Notes under the pieces: model-generated
What the model was told of the DNA's origin: nothing
Databases searched by the model: none
What the model saw: only the letters and a program-made list of their open reading frames with translations
Made by a program: the position numbers and the translations under genes
Assembly (NCBI RefSeq): GCF_020404745.1
Contig: NZ_JAIZAP010000024.1
Coordinates: forward strand, 1 to 64,000
Source of the DNA: Aquibacillus saliphilus
GTDB lineage: Bacteria; Bacillota; Bacilli; Bacillales; Amphibacillaceae
DNA length: 64,000 nt
Direction of reading: 5' to 3'
In this document: piece after piece, positions 1 through 8,665 of the stretch
Numbering within the stretch: the stretch's first letter is position 1
Layout: the number at the start of each line of letters is the position of its first letter

Positions 1-36
1 GCGTTCGTCCTGAGCCAAGATCAAACTCTCCATAAA
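1..36 (-). rRNA. 16S ribosomal RNA, 5' end only
   Basis: On the minus strand the first bases read as the conserved start of bacterial 16S rRNA (AGAGTTTGATC, then TGGCTCAGGACGAACGC). The rest of the gene runs off the window's left edge. At the position that is degenerate (M) in the common 27F primer site this copy has T (GATCTTGGC), where C or A is usual. The exact mature 5' end is not determinable here. Confidence 0.95.
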
Positions 37-153
37 GTTTATGAGCTTGATTGCTCGTTCAAAAAACTAGCTTAATTTCTTACTTAACATACTGGTTGTT
101 TCGTTCAGTTTTCAAGGATCAAATGGTTGATGTCTTTTTGCGACAACTTAATT

Positions 154-182
154 AGTATATCAACTTTTTTTGATAAAGTCAA
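154..182 (-). promoter_or_regulatory. rRNA operon promoter
   Basis: On the minus strand TTGACT (177-182) and TATACT (154-159) are separated by exactly 17 bases, a near-consensus sigma-A promoter. It lies about 120 bases upstream of the 16S start, the usual distance for a Bacillus rrn promoter. The stretch 36-400 has no convincing gene. A 73-codon frame over it has no ribosome-binding site and runs through this promoter. Confidence 0.85.
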
Positions 183-400
183 CAACTTTTAAAATTGTTT
201 TTTCGTTTTGTTCCGCAAACCAAGTTAACAACTTTTGTCGAAATCTGTCGAACTCGTGAAGCGGATATTCAATATACCACGATAAATAGTTAATTGCAAT
301 AGCAAAATCTATATTTAATAATTTCATTATCAAACTCTTTATACCTAGGATTCTTCCTTCCAAGCATAATGTATACCACACTGTTAGTCAGGAAGATAAT

Positions 401-439
401 AAAAAGGAGTGAATCAACTAAGTTGGCCCACTCCTTTTT
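401..439 (-). terminator. Terminator after the DegV gene
   Basis: An 11-bp perfect stem (AAAAAGGAGTG / CACTCCTTTTT) with a 17-base loop lies just past the DegV stop, with a U-rich tail on the minus strand. It also insulates the DegV gene from the rRNA promoter. Confidence 0.85.
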
Positions 440-451
440 ATCCTTACAATG

Positions 452-1297
452 TCACTTTTCTTTGAGCCAAGCAACACTCATCGTACCATAACCCGTGTGA
501 ACACCTGCAACCGGAACTAAAGGTTCAACTCTGATTACAATTTGATCATGTATCTTCTCTAATTCTTCTTTCCATTTAAGAGCTTGATCTTTAACACCTG
601 CATGTATTAAACATAATTCTTTGAGTTGATGGTTCTCAATTGCATCATCTATTATCTGAAATAGTCTTCTTTTTGCTCTTTTTTTAATTCTTATCTTTTC
701 ACCAACAACTACTTTCCCGTTATCAAATTTTAACAGTAAGTTAATCTGCATTAGATTGGCAAATACTGATTGAGTTGTACTCACTCTACCACTATTTTTG
801 AGCTGTTCCAAATTCTCAGGTAGTAAATACATCTCAGCAAGATTAGGATATGTGTTTATACTTTCTACGATTTGATCATATGTTTTACCTTCTTCTTGAA
901 GTTCAAGACCATTCCGAATCATTTTGCCTAGAGGATAAGAACCAATTTTAGAATCAATAACTTCTACAGGAAAACCTGTCATTTCAGAAGCACTAATTGA
1001 ACTCTGATATGTACCAGTTAATTCGCTTGACGCATGAATTGCAATTCCACAATCATACTCTTCCTCTTTTAATTTTTCATATAGACTAATGAAATCACCA
1101 TAGCTTGGTTGGCTTGTTTTAGCTCCATTGCCATGCTCTTTTAACAACGAATAAAACTCATCTTTTGTTATATCAATATCATCCTTATAAGATTTTCCGT
1201 TTACTATTACACTAAGAGGTAACACATGTATTCCGTGTTCCTTAATAAAATCAAGTGGTAGTCCACATGTACTGTCTGTAATCCAAGCGATTTTCAT
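452..1297 (-). CDS. DegV family fatty-acid-binding protein
   Basis: This 281-residue protein has the full-length DegV (EDD fold) organisation. The N-terminal DST motif is at residues 8-10. The TSQPS loop (61-65) and the SSELTGTYQ segment (90-98) contact the fatty-acid carboxylate in characterised members. In Firmicutes such proteins bind acyl chains, and FakB members present fatty acids to the kinase FakA. No fakA is nearby, so a FakB role is only possible. The gene is monocistronic, with its own terminator, and starts at ATG after a GGGGAAAAG-type ribosome-binding site. Confidence 0.9.
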   Translation of the reverse strand: MKIAWITDSTCGLPLDFIKEHGIHVLPLSVIVNGKSYKDDIDITKDEFYSLLKEHGNGAKTSQPSYGDFISLYEKLKEEEYDCGIAIHASSELTGTYQSSISASEMTGFPVEVIDSKIGSYPLGKMIRNGLELQEEGKTYDQIVESINTYPNLAEMYLLPENLEQLKNSGRVSTTQSVFANLMQINLLLKFDNGKVVVGEKIRIKKRAKRRLFQIIDDAIENHQLKELCLIHAGVKDQALKWKEELEKIHDQIVIRVEPLVPVAGVHTGYGTMSVAWLKEK

Positions 1298-1428
1298 TAC
1301 TTTTCCCCTTTTAAGTAAATTTAAATTTTACAATTAAATATACTTTAGATATGGTCATTACTATAGATACTTACTAGAATACCGTATATTGCATCATATA
1401 AATAGTGACAACTGTCATTAATCGACAA

Positions 1429-2430
1429 TTAAGCGAACCGATAATAGATCAATATGAAAGTTGCTAACACAAAAATAAAGTTAAGAAAAACAAAGACCAT
1501 TTGATCCAATACTGTTCGATGCATTTTTATTGGTGGGTGATAAAATGAGATTCCTTCTATAACAAAGATGATTAAAACAATATGAATCATTGCATGTCCG
1601 ATAATTTCGGTGAGCCCAAAAATAGTAGTAGTAAGGATGAAGATGACTGTAACAACCACTGCTAAAATACGATTCAGGATTCCTACAACTAATAAATACC
1701 CTACTACAAATTCAATGAATGCAGCTAATACAATAAACACTGCCGGATCAAAACCAAACGTTGGTACCCCATGCGTCTCTATAATATTAATCGTCATATC
1801 GGGATAAACCCATTTTTCTACAGCTACCCAACATAAACTTAAACCAGTCCCAAGATATAAAAAAGGGAAACCCCAATTTTCAAATTTTGTATTCCATAAC
1901 AATAGTACACCAATAATAGCAATATAAAATCCATAGTCCAACATATAAAACCAACCTGTTTCAGTCCATTCATAAGCAAATAAACCTAACATTAATATAG
2001 CAGCCGTTTTTGTTGCCATATGATGCGGAATTAATAAACCTAAAATTATTAACCACATCACAATCGCTTCCCATGTATAATCAATTGCGAAGTCGGGTGC
2101 AAACATTGTACCTGATAACACCTGGATCATAAAAGCTAACGCGGTACCATACTTTAAGATATACCGAGTATATTTTCTCAAACCTGCAAGGGTAGAATCA
2201 AGCTTTTTCGCAAAAGGAACTTCCATTATATGATTCATTATTCGTGATAAAACAGCTAATAATATGGCAATTAATATCGAAATAGAAATAAACATTGGAG
2301 ATAAAATCTGTTCTATAGATACTTTTTCTGGTTCAACAGTAGCGAACCACTTAACATGAGCAAGTGTTGCAATGGGAGTAGCTAAAGCTAATAAGGTTAT
2401 CAAAAATGAAAGTACGTGCTTATGCATCAT
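1429..2430 (-). CDS. DoxX-like multi-pass membrane protein
   Basis: The 333-residue protein is almost entirely hydrophobic. A signal-like first segment ends at AHVKWF (about residues 24-29), and roughly nine further membrane segments follow. The overall pattern, with short charged loops and conserved helices, resembles the DoxX/DoxD-like integral membrane family found in many bacilli. No biochemical role can be read from the sequence. The ATGATG start follows AGGAGAATTAT. The gene is separated from the DegV gene by about 130 bases and stands alone. Function is unknown; the family assignment is moderate. Confidence 0.6.
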   Translation of the reverse strand: MMHKHVLSFLITLLALATPIATLAHVKWFATVEPEKVSIEQILSPMFISISILIAILLAVLSRIMNHIMEVPFAKKLDSTLAGLRKYTRYILKYGTALAFMIQVLSGTMFAPDFAIDYTWEAIVMWLIILGLLIPHHMATKTAAILMLGLFAYEWTETGWFYMLDYGFYIAIIGVLLLWNTKFENWGFPFLYLGTGLSLCWVAVEKWVYPDMTINIIETHGVPTFGFDPAVFIVLAAFIEFVVGYLLVVGILNRILAVVVTVIFILTTTIFGLTEIIGHAMIHIVLIIFVIEGISFYHPPIKMHRTVLDQMVFVFLNFIFVLATFILIYYRFA

Positions 2431-2557
2431 ATAATTCTCCTCTAGATAGTAATATTGGGGTACCTATTTAACATCTACATTTTCACTCTAATTATGATAA
2501 TCGTAGTATGCGAAAAAAATGCAAATTATACAATACATTAACATATTAAAATATAAA

Positions 2558-2595
2558 AAAACCTCTTTCCTTAAAATAACTCGGAAAGAAGTTTT
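2558..2595 (-). terminator. Terminator of the microprotein operon
   Basis: A 12-13 bp stem (arms AAAACCTCTTTCC and GGAAAGAAGTTTT, one mismatch) is followed on the minus strand by a run of seven U residues. It lies about 95 bases downstream of the second 17-residue ORF. Confidence 0.75.
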
Positions 2596-2687
2596 ACTCT
2601 TTTTGCACGTATGTCGTTAGCATTATAGATAGGCCCCATTTCTTTTATATACCATGAATTCCACATAGAATATTGCAATTCAAACAA

Positions 2688-2741
2688 TTATTTAGGGCGT
2701 CGTTCAATTACTTGCTGTTGAATTTCAAATTCGTTAAACAT
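2688..2741 (-). CDS. 17-residue microprotein B (paralogue of A)
   Basis: The ORF encodes MFNEFEIQQQVIERRPK. It is preceded by an ideal ribosome-binding site, AGGAGGT, seven bases before the ATG. It starts 23 bases after the stop of an upstream ORF with the same length and pattern (M-[IF]-N-E-[YF]-E-[LI]-Q-Q-x-V-x-x-R-R-x-K). Conservation between the two copies, with conservative substitutions only at hydrophobic positions, argues for selection on the peptide. It would form an amphipathic, basic-ended helix. No known family is recognised. Confidence 0.6.
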   Translation of the reverse strand: MFNEFEIQQQVIERRPK

Positions 2742-2764
2742 TACGATACCTCCTGTCTTTTCTG

Positions 2765-2818
2765 CTATTTATTTCGACGATTATCTACTAGTTGTTGTAA
2801 CTCGTATTCGTTAATCAT
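2765..2818 (-). CDS. 17-residue microprotein A
   Basis: The ORF encodes MINEYELQQLVDNRRNK, with AAGGAGAG eight bases before the ATG. It is the first cistron of a two-gene unit whose second cistron is its paralogue. A TATAAT hexamer (2852-2857, minus) stands 34 bases upstream, but no good -35 is present, which suggests an activator-dependent promoter. The acidic N-terminal half and basic RR-K end are shared by both peptides. Function is unknown. It could be a regulatory peptide or a spore or membrane-associated small protein. Confidence 0.6.
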   Translation of the reverse strand: MINEYELQQLVDNRRNK

Positions 2819-2902
2819 TTTTTATCTCTCCTTCGTTTTCTTATTACTTAAATTATAGCTGGCACTCAAAGACTTCTTAACAGTAATCAGATTGAACCTT
2901 TG

Positions 2903-2934
2903 TCAGACTTAGGTCTGATTTATATATCAGACCT
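2903..2934. promoter_or_regulatory. Overlapping TCAGAC inverted repeats
   Basis: TCAGAC, GTCTGA and TCAGAC follow one another: TCAGACTTAGGTCTGA is a palindrome with a 4-base centre, and AGGTCTGAT (2911-2919) pairs with ATCAGACCT (2926-2934). The cluster is about 45 bases upstream of the weak -10 of the microprotein operon, where an activator could bind. A purely structural role is also possible. No known regulator was recognised. Confidence 0.4.
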
Positions 2935-2988
2935 CTTCTATTAAAAGGAATACACAGTTTAAAAGTATTCACTTAAAACCTGACGTAA

Positions 2989-3022
2989 AAAACCTCTTCC
3001 ATGACAAAGAGGAAGAGGTTTT
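2989..3022 (-). terminator. Terminator after alaX
   Basis: A 12-bp stem (AAAACCTCTTCC / GGAAGAGGTTTT) lies about 85 bases downstream of the alaX stop, with U residues following on the minus strand. Confidence 0.75.
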
Positions 3023-3107
3023 GTTTATTAGTCAATAGTCAAGTTAAACGAACTTAATATTTCCGAACTTATGCATTTATTTGAACTTAAGATGAAAATA
3101 CAGTGGT

Positions 3108-4304
3108 TTATTCCATCGATTCTTTTACTTTTTCCAACAAATTTTCGCTAGTTAAAAGAGGAGTCCCCCCACCTTGTGCAATTTTTTCATTTCCCCCACC
3201 TTTTCCATTAATAAATGGCAGAGATTTTTCCAGTAATTCTTTCATATTAATATCAATAGCGTTACCTCTTGCTACAACCAGTTGTACTTTTTTTTGACTA
3301 CTGCTAATAAGAATAACTACTAAATCTGCAGCTTCAGAAACAATTAATTGAGCAGTCTTTTGTAATTCTTTGATTGATCGATTATTAAAAATTTCTCCAA
3401 CAACGTTTAGTCCATTAACGATTTCTCTTCTATTAATAATATCTTTTGCTTCATATTCAATTAGTTTGTCCCTGGTTTCTTGAAGTGACTTTTCCACTGA
3501 CTTTCCATCATCAATCAATTTCCCTATTAACTGAGCGAATTTATCTTCTGGGGCATTCAGCAACTGATTTAACTCTTTGATAACACCCTGTTTTAAAGCC
3601 AACTGTTTTCTTACTCGATTACCACAAATAAACTCCAGACGAATTCTGCCTCGGACTCTTTCGTAATCAATTATTTTTATTGCAACTACTTCAGCTGTAG
3701 CATTTGGATGTGTTCCACCACAACCGTTGTAATCAAAGTTAGGGATAATGACGAGACGTATATTATCTTCAACAGATAACTCTTTTCTAAGCTGATATTG
3801 TTCAAGCTCTTCCATGCTAACCCATCTAGTCTCAATTGGATGGTTCACTAGTATAACGTCATTGGCAAGTTCTTCCGCTTCATTCATTTGTTGCTGGGTA
3901 AGCTCTGTTATATCCAAATCAATCGTACAAATCTCTTTTCCTAAATGAAAACTAATAGTCTTGAAGCCGAATAACTCTTCAAAAGCAGCTGATAAGATAT
4001 GCTGTCCTGCATGCTGTTGCATGTGATCGAATCGTCTTGGCCAATCAATTTGACCGTGAACAGGTCCATTTCCGGTAATTGCTTGATCCAAATAATGCCG
4101 AACTTCTCCTTCTATTTCCTCGACACTACCGACGTTAATACCATTAATAAAACCAGTATCACTTGGTTGACCACCACCTGTTGGATAAAATGCCGTTTGA
4201 TCTAACACAACATACCACTTCTCTTCATTATCTTGTTGTTGTTTAGATATACTTGCAGAGAATTTTTTTAAATATTGATCTTGATAAAATAGTTTTTTAG
4301 TCAA
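3108..4304 (-). CDS. Alanyl-tRNA editing protein AlaX (long form)
   Basis: This 398-residue free-standing homologue of the AlaRS editing domain hydrolyses Ser-tRNA(Ala) or Gly-tRNA(Ala) in trans. The N-terminal PTGGGQPSD motif is at 41-49. The zinc ligands are in HAGQH (98-102) and CGGTH (195-199), as in active enzymes. A C-terminal DHHA1 domain carries the glycine-rich segment GKGGGNEKIAQGGG (about 367-380), which makes this the long AlaX type. It starts at TTG, about 11 bases after an AGGAGTG site. It is monocistronic with its own terminator. Confidence 0.93.
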   Translation of the reverse strand: MTKKLFYQDQYLKKFSASISKQQQDNEEKWYVVLDQTAFYPTGGGQPSDTGFINGINVGSVEEIEGEVRHYLDQAITGNGPVHGQIDWPRRFDHMQQHAGQHILSAAFEELFGFKTISFHLGKEICTIDLDITELTQQQMNEAEELANDVILVNHPIETRWVSMEELEQYQLRKELSVEDNIRLVIIPNFDYNGCGGTHPNATAEVVAIKIIDYERVRGRIRLEFICGNRVRKQLALKQGVIKELNQLLNAPEDKFAQLIGKLIDDGKSVEKSLQETRDKLIEYEAKDIINRREIVNGLNVVGEIFNNRSIKELQKTAQLIVSEAADLVVILISSSQKKVQLVVARGNAIDINMKELLEKSLPFINGKGGGNEKIAQGGGTPLLTSENLLEKVKESME

Positions 4305-4571
4305 CTTAAAGCTTCACTCCTCATTTTTTTACACCTAAATACATTGTTTTTACATGGTATTCGTTATTCCACTACAATAATTTCTCCCTAGTATTTTACT
4401 ATAGGGATATTATATCTTTAATGATATACGACTTCTAAAATCACCTTATTTTTATACCTTTTAAGTTTATCAAAAATGAAATACTTTAAGGAATTTTCAA
4501 GTTCGTTCATAATAGAATGAAGGACCTTTTTTAAGTTTAAGTAATCCATTCAGATTGAAGGGAGAAAACTC

Positions 4572-5321
4572 ATGTCATTTCAAGAAAAAGTAGTTATTGT
4601 TACTGGAAGTGCTAACGGAATCGGTAAAGCCATTGCTCTTTCCTATGCAGAAGCTGGTGCTAAAGTAGTCGTTGCAGATGTTGATGAACAAGCTGCTGAA
4701 AATACCATTGATAAAATACATTCAAAAGACGGACAAGGACTTTTTATTAAAACAGATGTAAGAGAGCCAGAACAAATAGTTCAATTAATGAAACAAACAA
4801 TTGAAAATTACAATCGTATTGATATTATCGTCAATAATGCTGGTGTTTCACGCTTTAAATCTGTTTACGACCTAAGTGTGGACGATTGGGACGATGTTAT
4901 TAACATTAATCTTCGTGGCACATTTCTTTGTTCAAGGGAAGCAGCAAAATACATCAAAGAAAATAGCAATGGTGGGTCAATCGTAAATATCGCTTCGACC
5001 CGAGCCTTTATGTCCGAGAAAAATTCAGAAGCTTATGCCGCAACAAAAGGTGGTATTTCTGCTTTAACGCATGCATTGTCCATGTCTTTAAGCAGTGACA
5101 ACATCACAGTAAATGCGATTAGTCCTGGATGGATTGAAACCGGGAATTACCAAAAACTTAGACCTGTTGATCATCAACAGCATCCATCTAAACGGGTAGG
5201 AAAACCAGAAGACATTGCTCGCGCTTGTTTGTTCCTGACAGACCCTAACAATGATTTTATTACTGGTGAAAACATTATCATCGATGGCGGCATGTCTAGA
5301 AAAATGATCTATGAACATTGA
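4572..5321 (+). CDS. SDR family NAD(P)-dependent oxidoreductase
   Basis: This 249-residue classical short-chain dehydrogenase has the TGSANGIG cofactor loop at 11-18 and NNAG at 88-91. Its catalytic residues are Asn113, Ser142, Tyr155 and Lys159, all present. Asp37 at the end of the second strand (VVVADV) suggests a preference for NAD(H). The substrate cannot be read from sequence; glucose/ribitol-type dehydrogenases and 3-oxoacyl reductases share this architecture. The ATG follows GAAGGGAG. Two more plus-strand genes follow at 40 and -4 bases, so the three may be co-transcribed. Confidence 0.88.
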   Translation: MSFQEKVVIVTGSANGIGKAIALSYAEAGAKVVVADVDEQAAENTIDKIHSKDGQGLFIKTDVREPEQIVQLMKQTIENYNRIDIIVNNAGVSRFKSVYDLSVDDWDDVININLRGTFLCSREAAKYIKENSNGGSIVNIASTRAFMSEKNSEAYAATKGGISALTHALSMSLSSDNITVNAISPGWIETGNYQKLRPVDHQQHPSKRVGKPEDIARACLFLTDPNNDFITGENIIIDGGMSRKMIYEH

Positions 5322-5361
5322 TAAACATTGGTAGTAAACCGGACAACAAGGAGATAAGAAA

Positions 5362-5715
5362 TTGAAGTATCTAATCGAAACAGCAATAATGGTTTGTATT
5401 ACTTTACTCTTAATTGGTGACTATTTCCATGAAACACATGTAGCAAGTTACATTCCGAAATGGCTATTAATTATAGTAATTGTCCTATTATTTACCAAAA
5501 GTAAAAATTGGAATAGAAGAGAAAACCCAACTGTTTATAAATGGCAGCTATTTTTCATCTTATATACAATCTTACTTATTGGAGTACTAACTCTTTTAGG
5601 CGGAACGTCCAAAGTGGGTATAGCCTTTGATAATCCATTTTTCTGGGGGATAATGGGGATAGCTATATTAGAGATGATCTATTCAGTTAGAAAAAGAAAG
5701 GGAGAAGAGGAATGA
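5362..5715 (+). CDS. Small membrane protein of unknown function
   Basis: The 117-residue product has about four predicted membrane helices (residues 5-22, 33-46, 65-83 and 92-107) and a basic C-terminal tail ending RKRKGEEE. It begins at TTG after AAGGAGATAAGAA. The last four bases overlap the start of the phosphoesterase gene (ATGA), so the two are translationally coupled. No family was recognised. Confidence 0.7.
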   Translation: MKYLIETAIMVCITLLLIGDYFHETHVASYIPKWLLIIVIVLLFTKSKNWNRRENPTVYKWQLFFILYTILLIGVLTLLGGTSKVGIAFDNPFFWGIMGIAILEMIYSVRKRKGEEE

Positions 5716-6221
5716 GAATTGTAGTTATAGCCGATACTCATATGCCCAAGCGAGCCAAACATCTCCCAAAAAGATTAATAGAGGGACTAATAAATGTTGA
5801 TCTTATCCTTCATGCTGGTGATTGGCAAACAAGAGAGGTACTAGAAGAATTGACAGTTTATGCACCGGTTCAGGGAGTTGCAGGCAATGTTGATGGTGAC
5901 GACCTACATTCACTGTTCGGAAAGAGGAAAGTCCTTGACTTTGGAAATATATCAATTGGCCTAACCCATGGGGACGGGAAATCAAAAACAACAGAGAAAA
6001 GAGCCTTAGACGACTTTGCGTTCGACGATGTTGATATTGTTATTTTCGGCCATTCCCACATACCTGTATTAAAAAAACATGAGGATATCATTTTGTTTAA
6101 TCCGGGCTCACCGACAGATAAAAGAAGAAGCCCTTCGTATTCTTACGGAATAATAGATATTGGGGAAACAGTTGTTTTGAAGCATGTATTTTTTGAAAAT
6201 AAGGAAGGCTTAAGTGAATGA
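5712..6221 (+). CDS. YfcE/MJ0936-type metallophosphoesterase
   Basis: This 169-residue calcineurin-like phosphoesterase has the complete metal-binding set: DTH (Asp8, His10), GDW (Asp37), GNVD (Asn59), THGD (His86) and GHSH (His114, His116). Family members hydrolyse phosphodiesters with Mn2+ or Ni2+; the physiological substrate is unknown. It is coupled by a 4-base overlap to the preceding membrane protein gene. Its stop codon lies inside the terminator hairpin that faces the convergent gene. Confidence 0.9.
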   Translation: MRIVVIADTHMPKRAKHLPKRLIEGLINVDLILHAGDWQTREVLEELTVYAPVQGVAGNVDGDDLHSLFGKRKVLDFGNISIGLTHGDGKSKTTEKRALDDFAFDDVDIVIFGHSHIPVLKKHEDIILFNPGSPTDKRRSPSYSYGIIDIGETVVLKHVFFENKEGLSE

Positions 6222-6232
6222 AACTCAAGCCT
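6206..6232. terminator. Bidirectional terminator
   Basis: The arms AGGCTTaAGT and ACTcAAGCCT (one mismatch) flank a short loop at the end of the phosphoesterase gene, between convergent genes. Confidence 0.6.
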
Positions 6233-6257
6233 CCTTTCACCCTACCACTCAAAGGGA

Positions 6258-7508
6258 TTAGAATAAAGACTGATTGGCTGTCTTATGCTTTTTGGTTATT
6301 TGGACTTTAGTTAATTTATTATCCTCTATTTCTACTATTTTAAAATGTAGATGGTGATACTCTAACTGTTCCCCTTCTTCTGGAATACCCTCAAATTCTT
6401 TAAATAAAAATCCCGCCAGAATATCTTCTTCTTCAGGTATTTTCGTTTTAAATACTTCGTTTAATTTACGTATCGCTAGTTTACCATGACAAATAATTTT
6501 TGAATCTGTTAATTCTTTAATCAAAATATCCTCTACTTCATCTGTTTCATCTTCAATTTCTAGTCCAATCATCGCTTCAATGATATCTTCATTTGTAAGA
6601 ATTCCTGTGGTCCCTCCATATTCGTCAATAACAACTGCCAAGTGCTTTTTTTCTTTTAACATCATTTTGAACACTTTCTCTATTGAAGCTGTCTCCGCTA
6701 CAAAGAGTGGGTCTAAATCAGTAAATTCCTTTAACTTTTTCGTTTGATCTAAAGACCATTTGAGTAAAACTTTAGAATGAAATACTCCAACGATATGATC
6801 CATATTCTCTTTATACACTGGATACCTAGTATGGCTATTTGATAAGACAATTTCCCTAGCATGCTCAAAGGAAGACTCTAAGGGTATTCCTTCAATTTCA
6901 ATTCTTGGTGTCTTTAGTGCGTCGCGAACATCTTTACTATAAAAATCTATAGCTCCTTTTATATGGTGGGTTTCGTCATGTTGAAATGTACCTTCTGACA
7001 AAGCAATATCAACCATTGTTTTCAATTCTTCCTTTGATACTGTCGTTTCTTTCGCCCTGCCTCTTGATAGTAACGAAATGACCGAACTGGTGAACTTAGA
7101 CAAAAGGAATGTTAATGGTGTAAGTGTAATTACCAAAATACGGATGATAGGTGCCACCAAGTAAGCCACTTTATCTGAAAAGGTTGCAGCTATAGATTTA
7201 GGTAAAACTTCTGCAAATACTATTAGTAAAACAGTTAAGATTGCAGTCGCAACCCCAACATTAAAACCATGCTCTATCGCAACAATTGTCACAAGTGTTG
7301 GGAGCAAAATGTTAGAAATGTTATTACCAATTAGGATAGCAGTAATTAATTCATTAGGTTTTGATATTAATTTCAATAGTTTTTTAGACTGAATATCATC
7401 ATTTTCTGCTTTCGTATATATCTTCGTACGATTAACAGCCGTTAGAGCAGTTTCACTTCCTGATAAGAAAAAAGACGTAACGATAAAAAAGCCAATTGCA
7501 ATAAACAA
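6258..7508 (-). CDS. CNNM/HlyC-CorC family transporter-like protein
   Basis: The 416-residue protein has an N-terminal DUF21/CNNM membrane domain with four helices (about 1-150). A pair of CBS domains (about 190-320) follows, then a C-terminal CorC_HlyC domain (about 340-405). Related proteins take part in Mg2+/Co2+ efflux; the historical hemolysin label is misleading. The start is TTG with AGGAGG six bases upstream, which is better supported than any internal ATG. It stands alone, convergent with the phosphoesterase. Confidence 0.9.
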   Translation of the reverse strand: MFIAIGFFIVTSFFLSGSETALTAVNRTKIYTKAENDDIQSKKLLKLISKPNELITAILIGNNISNILLPTLVTIVAIEHGFNVGVATAILTVLLIVFAEVLPKSIAATFSDKVAYLVAPIIRILVITLTPLTFLLSKFTSSVISLLSRGRAKETTVSKEELKTMVDIALSEGTFQHDETHHIKGAIDFYSKDVRDALKTPRIEIEGIPLESSFEHAREIVLSNSHTRYPVYKENMDHIVGVFHSKVLLKWSLDQTKKLKEFTDLDPLFVAETASIEKVFKMMLKEKKHLAVVIDEYGGTTGILTNEDIIEAMIGLEIEDETDEVEDILIKELTDSKIICHGKLAIRKLNEVFKTKIPEEEDILAGFLFKEFEGIPEEGEQLEYHHLHFKIVEIEDNKLTKVQITKKHKTANQSLF

Positions 7509-7579
7509 ATGAATCCTCCTAGGTGAAATATGTAGTTATAGTATTCGTTGTTTGTAGTTGATTATCAGCAGTAGTGAAT

Positions 7580-8098
7580 CTAAAGAGAGTCCTCAAGATA
7601 GGAGTGAATACTTTTCTTATTATTAAGGATAATAACTTGGTTAGATGAGTTTCCTTTTTGAAAATCAGATAACTGATTTTTCATCGTATTTTTTCTTTTG
7701 TAATATGTAGTCATAATGAATTTAAGGAACTTCCAATCCATTTTCTCTTCACAGTCTTTTCCCATATCTACTCTAGTTCGTCCGCGGTTTGTTAACCACC
7801 GCTTTATCACCCTGAAAAGGCACAAGTAAAGGGGAAGTTCTAGGTAGATGATTGTGTCAGCTTGTTTTTTCCGAATCTCAAAAGTACTACTATAATTCCC
7901 CTCAATAATCCATTCTTCTTTTAGCGTTATGTTCTCCTGAGCGCTTTTAAACTCATCAAATGAAGCTTCAATCCAACCTGGATTCCAGTAGTATGCATCA
8001 AGATGGTAGACATCTATGTTTAGTGATTTCCCCAGTTTTCTTGCAAATGTTGATTTTCCGACACCTGCTGAAACACCAATCACCATGATCCGCTTCAT
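7580..8098 (-). CDS. P-loop kinase-like protein (FlaR/topology modulation type)
   Basis: This 172-residue protein begins with the Walker A segment GVSAGVGKST (8-17) and a LDAYYW segment (about 33-38), as in the adenylate-kinase-like ATPases annotated as FlaR or DNA topology modulation proteins. An R-rich lid (about 100-110) follows. The topology role is historical and unproven in bacilli; small-molecule kinase activity is plausible. It lies between a GNAT gene (30 bases upstream) and the CNNM gene, all on the minus strand. Confidence 0.75.
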   Translation of the reverse strand: MKRIMVIGVSAGVGKSTFARKLGKSLNIDVYHLDAYYWNPGWIEASFDEFKSAQENITLKEEWIIEGNYSSTFEIRKKQADTIIYLELPLYLCLFRVIKRWLTNRGRTRVDMGKDCEEKMDWKFLKFIMTTYYKRKNTMKNQLSDFQKGNSSNQVIILNNKKSIHSYLEDSL

Positions 8099-8128
8099 AG
8101 TCCTATTTCTCCCTCTTATTATATGGAA

Positions 8129-8665
8129 TCATCGCTTTAAAAATTCTGATCTTAAAATTCCATAGACATCAACGTCTTGAAACTCTCCCCACTTAATAAT
8201 ATCTTGTCTTAGTGTTCCTTCATATGACATCCCTATCTTTTTCATGACTGAAGCAGACGCTTTGTTTATACTCATCATTGGTACGAAAATCCGGTTAAAC
8301 TTAAGCTCCTCAAAACCAAACCTCAACATCCTTTCTCCAGCTTCTTGGGCATATCCGTTGTTCCAATAATCTTTTCCAACCCAATAAGCAAGCTCCCCCT
8401 TGTTATGTTGTCTATCTAACCGAAGCGTCATTGTACCAATCAGAAGATCTTGCTCCTTAATAACCATTGCCAACGGATAAGCCCTGTTTTCATCAATTAG
8501 CTGTACACTATTTCGGATAAAAGCCTCTGCATCTCCCAAAGTATAAGGATGCGGAATTGAAATGGTTGTTTTTGCTATTTCCTTTACTCCTGCTAATTCT
8601 TTGGCTCTTTGCGCATCTTTCATTTGGTATGGCCGTAACAATAAGCGATCTGTTTCTAGTCTCAA
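8129..8665 (-). CDS. GNAT N-acetyltransferase, RimJ/RimL type
   Basis: The 178-residue protein opens with the RLETDRLLLRP signature of RimJ/RimL-like acetyltransferases. The acetyl-CoA-binding stretch comes after GELAYWVG (about residues 90-115, with WNNGYAQEA). Such enzymes acetylate N-terminal amines of proteins or small molecules; the substrate is not predictable here. The start is TTG, nine bases after AAAGGGA. The P-loop gene begins 30 bases downstream, so the two probably form an operon. Confidence 0.85.
   Translation of the reverse strand: MRLETDRLLLRPYQMKDAQRAKELAGVKEIAKTTISIPHPYTLGDAEAFIRNSVQLIDENRAYPLAMVIKEQDLLIGTMTLRLDRQHNKGELAYWVGKDYWNNGYAQEAGERMLRFGFEELKFNRIFVPMMSINKASASVMKKIGMSYEGTLRQDIIKWGEFQDVDVYGILRSEFLKR

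Noticed and set aside
160-381. 73-codon ORF on the minus strand between the DegV gene and 16S
   Set aside because: No ribosome-binding site; it runs into the rRNA promoter. Composition is A/T-driven.
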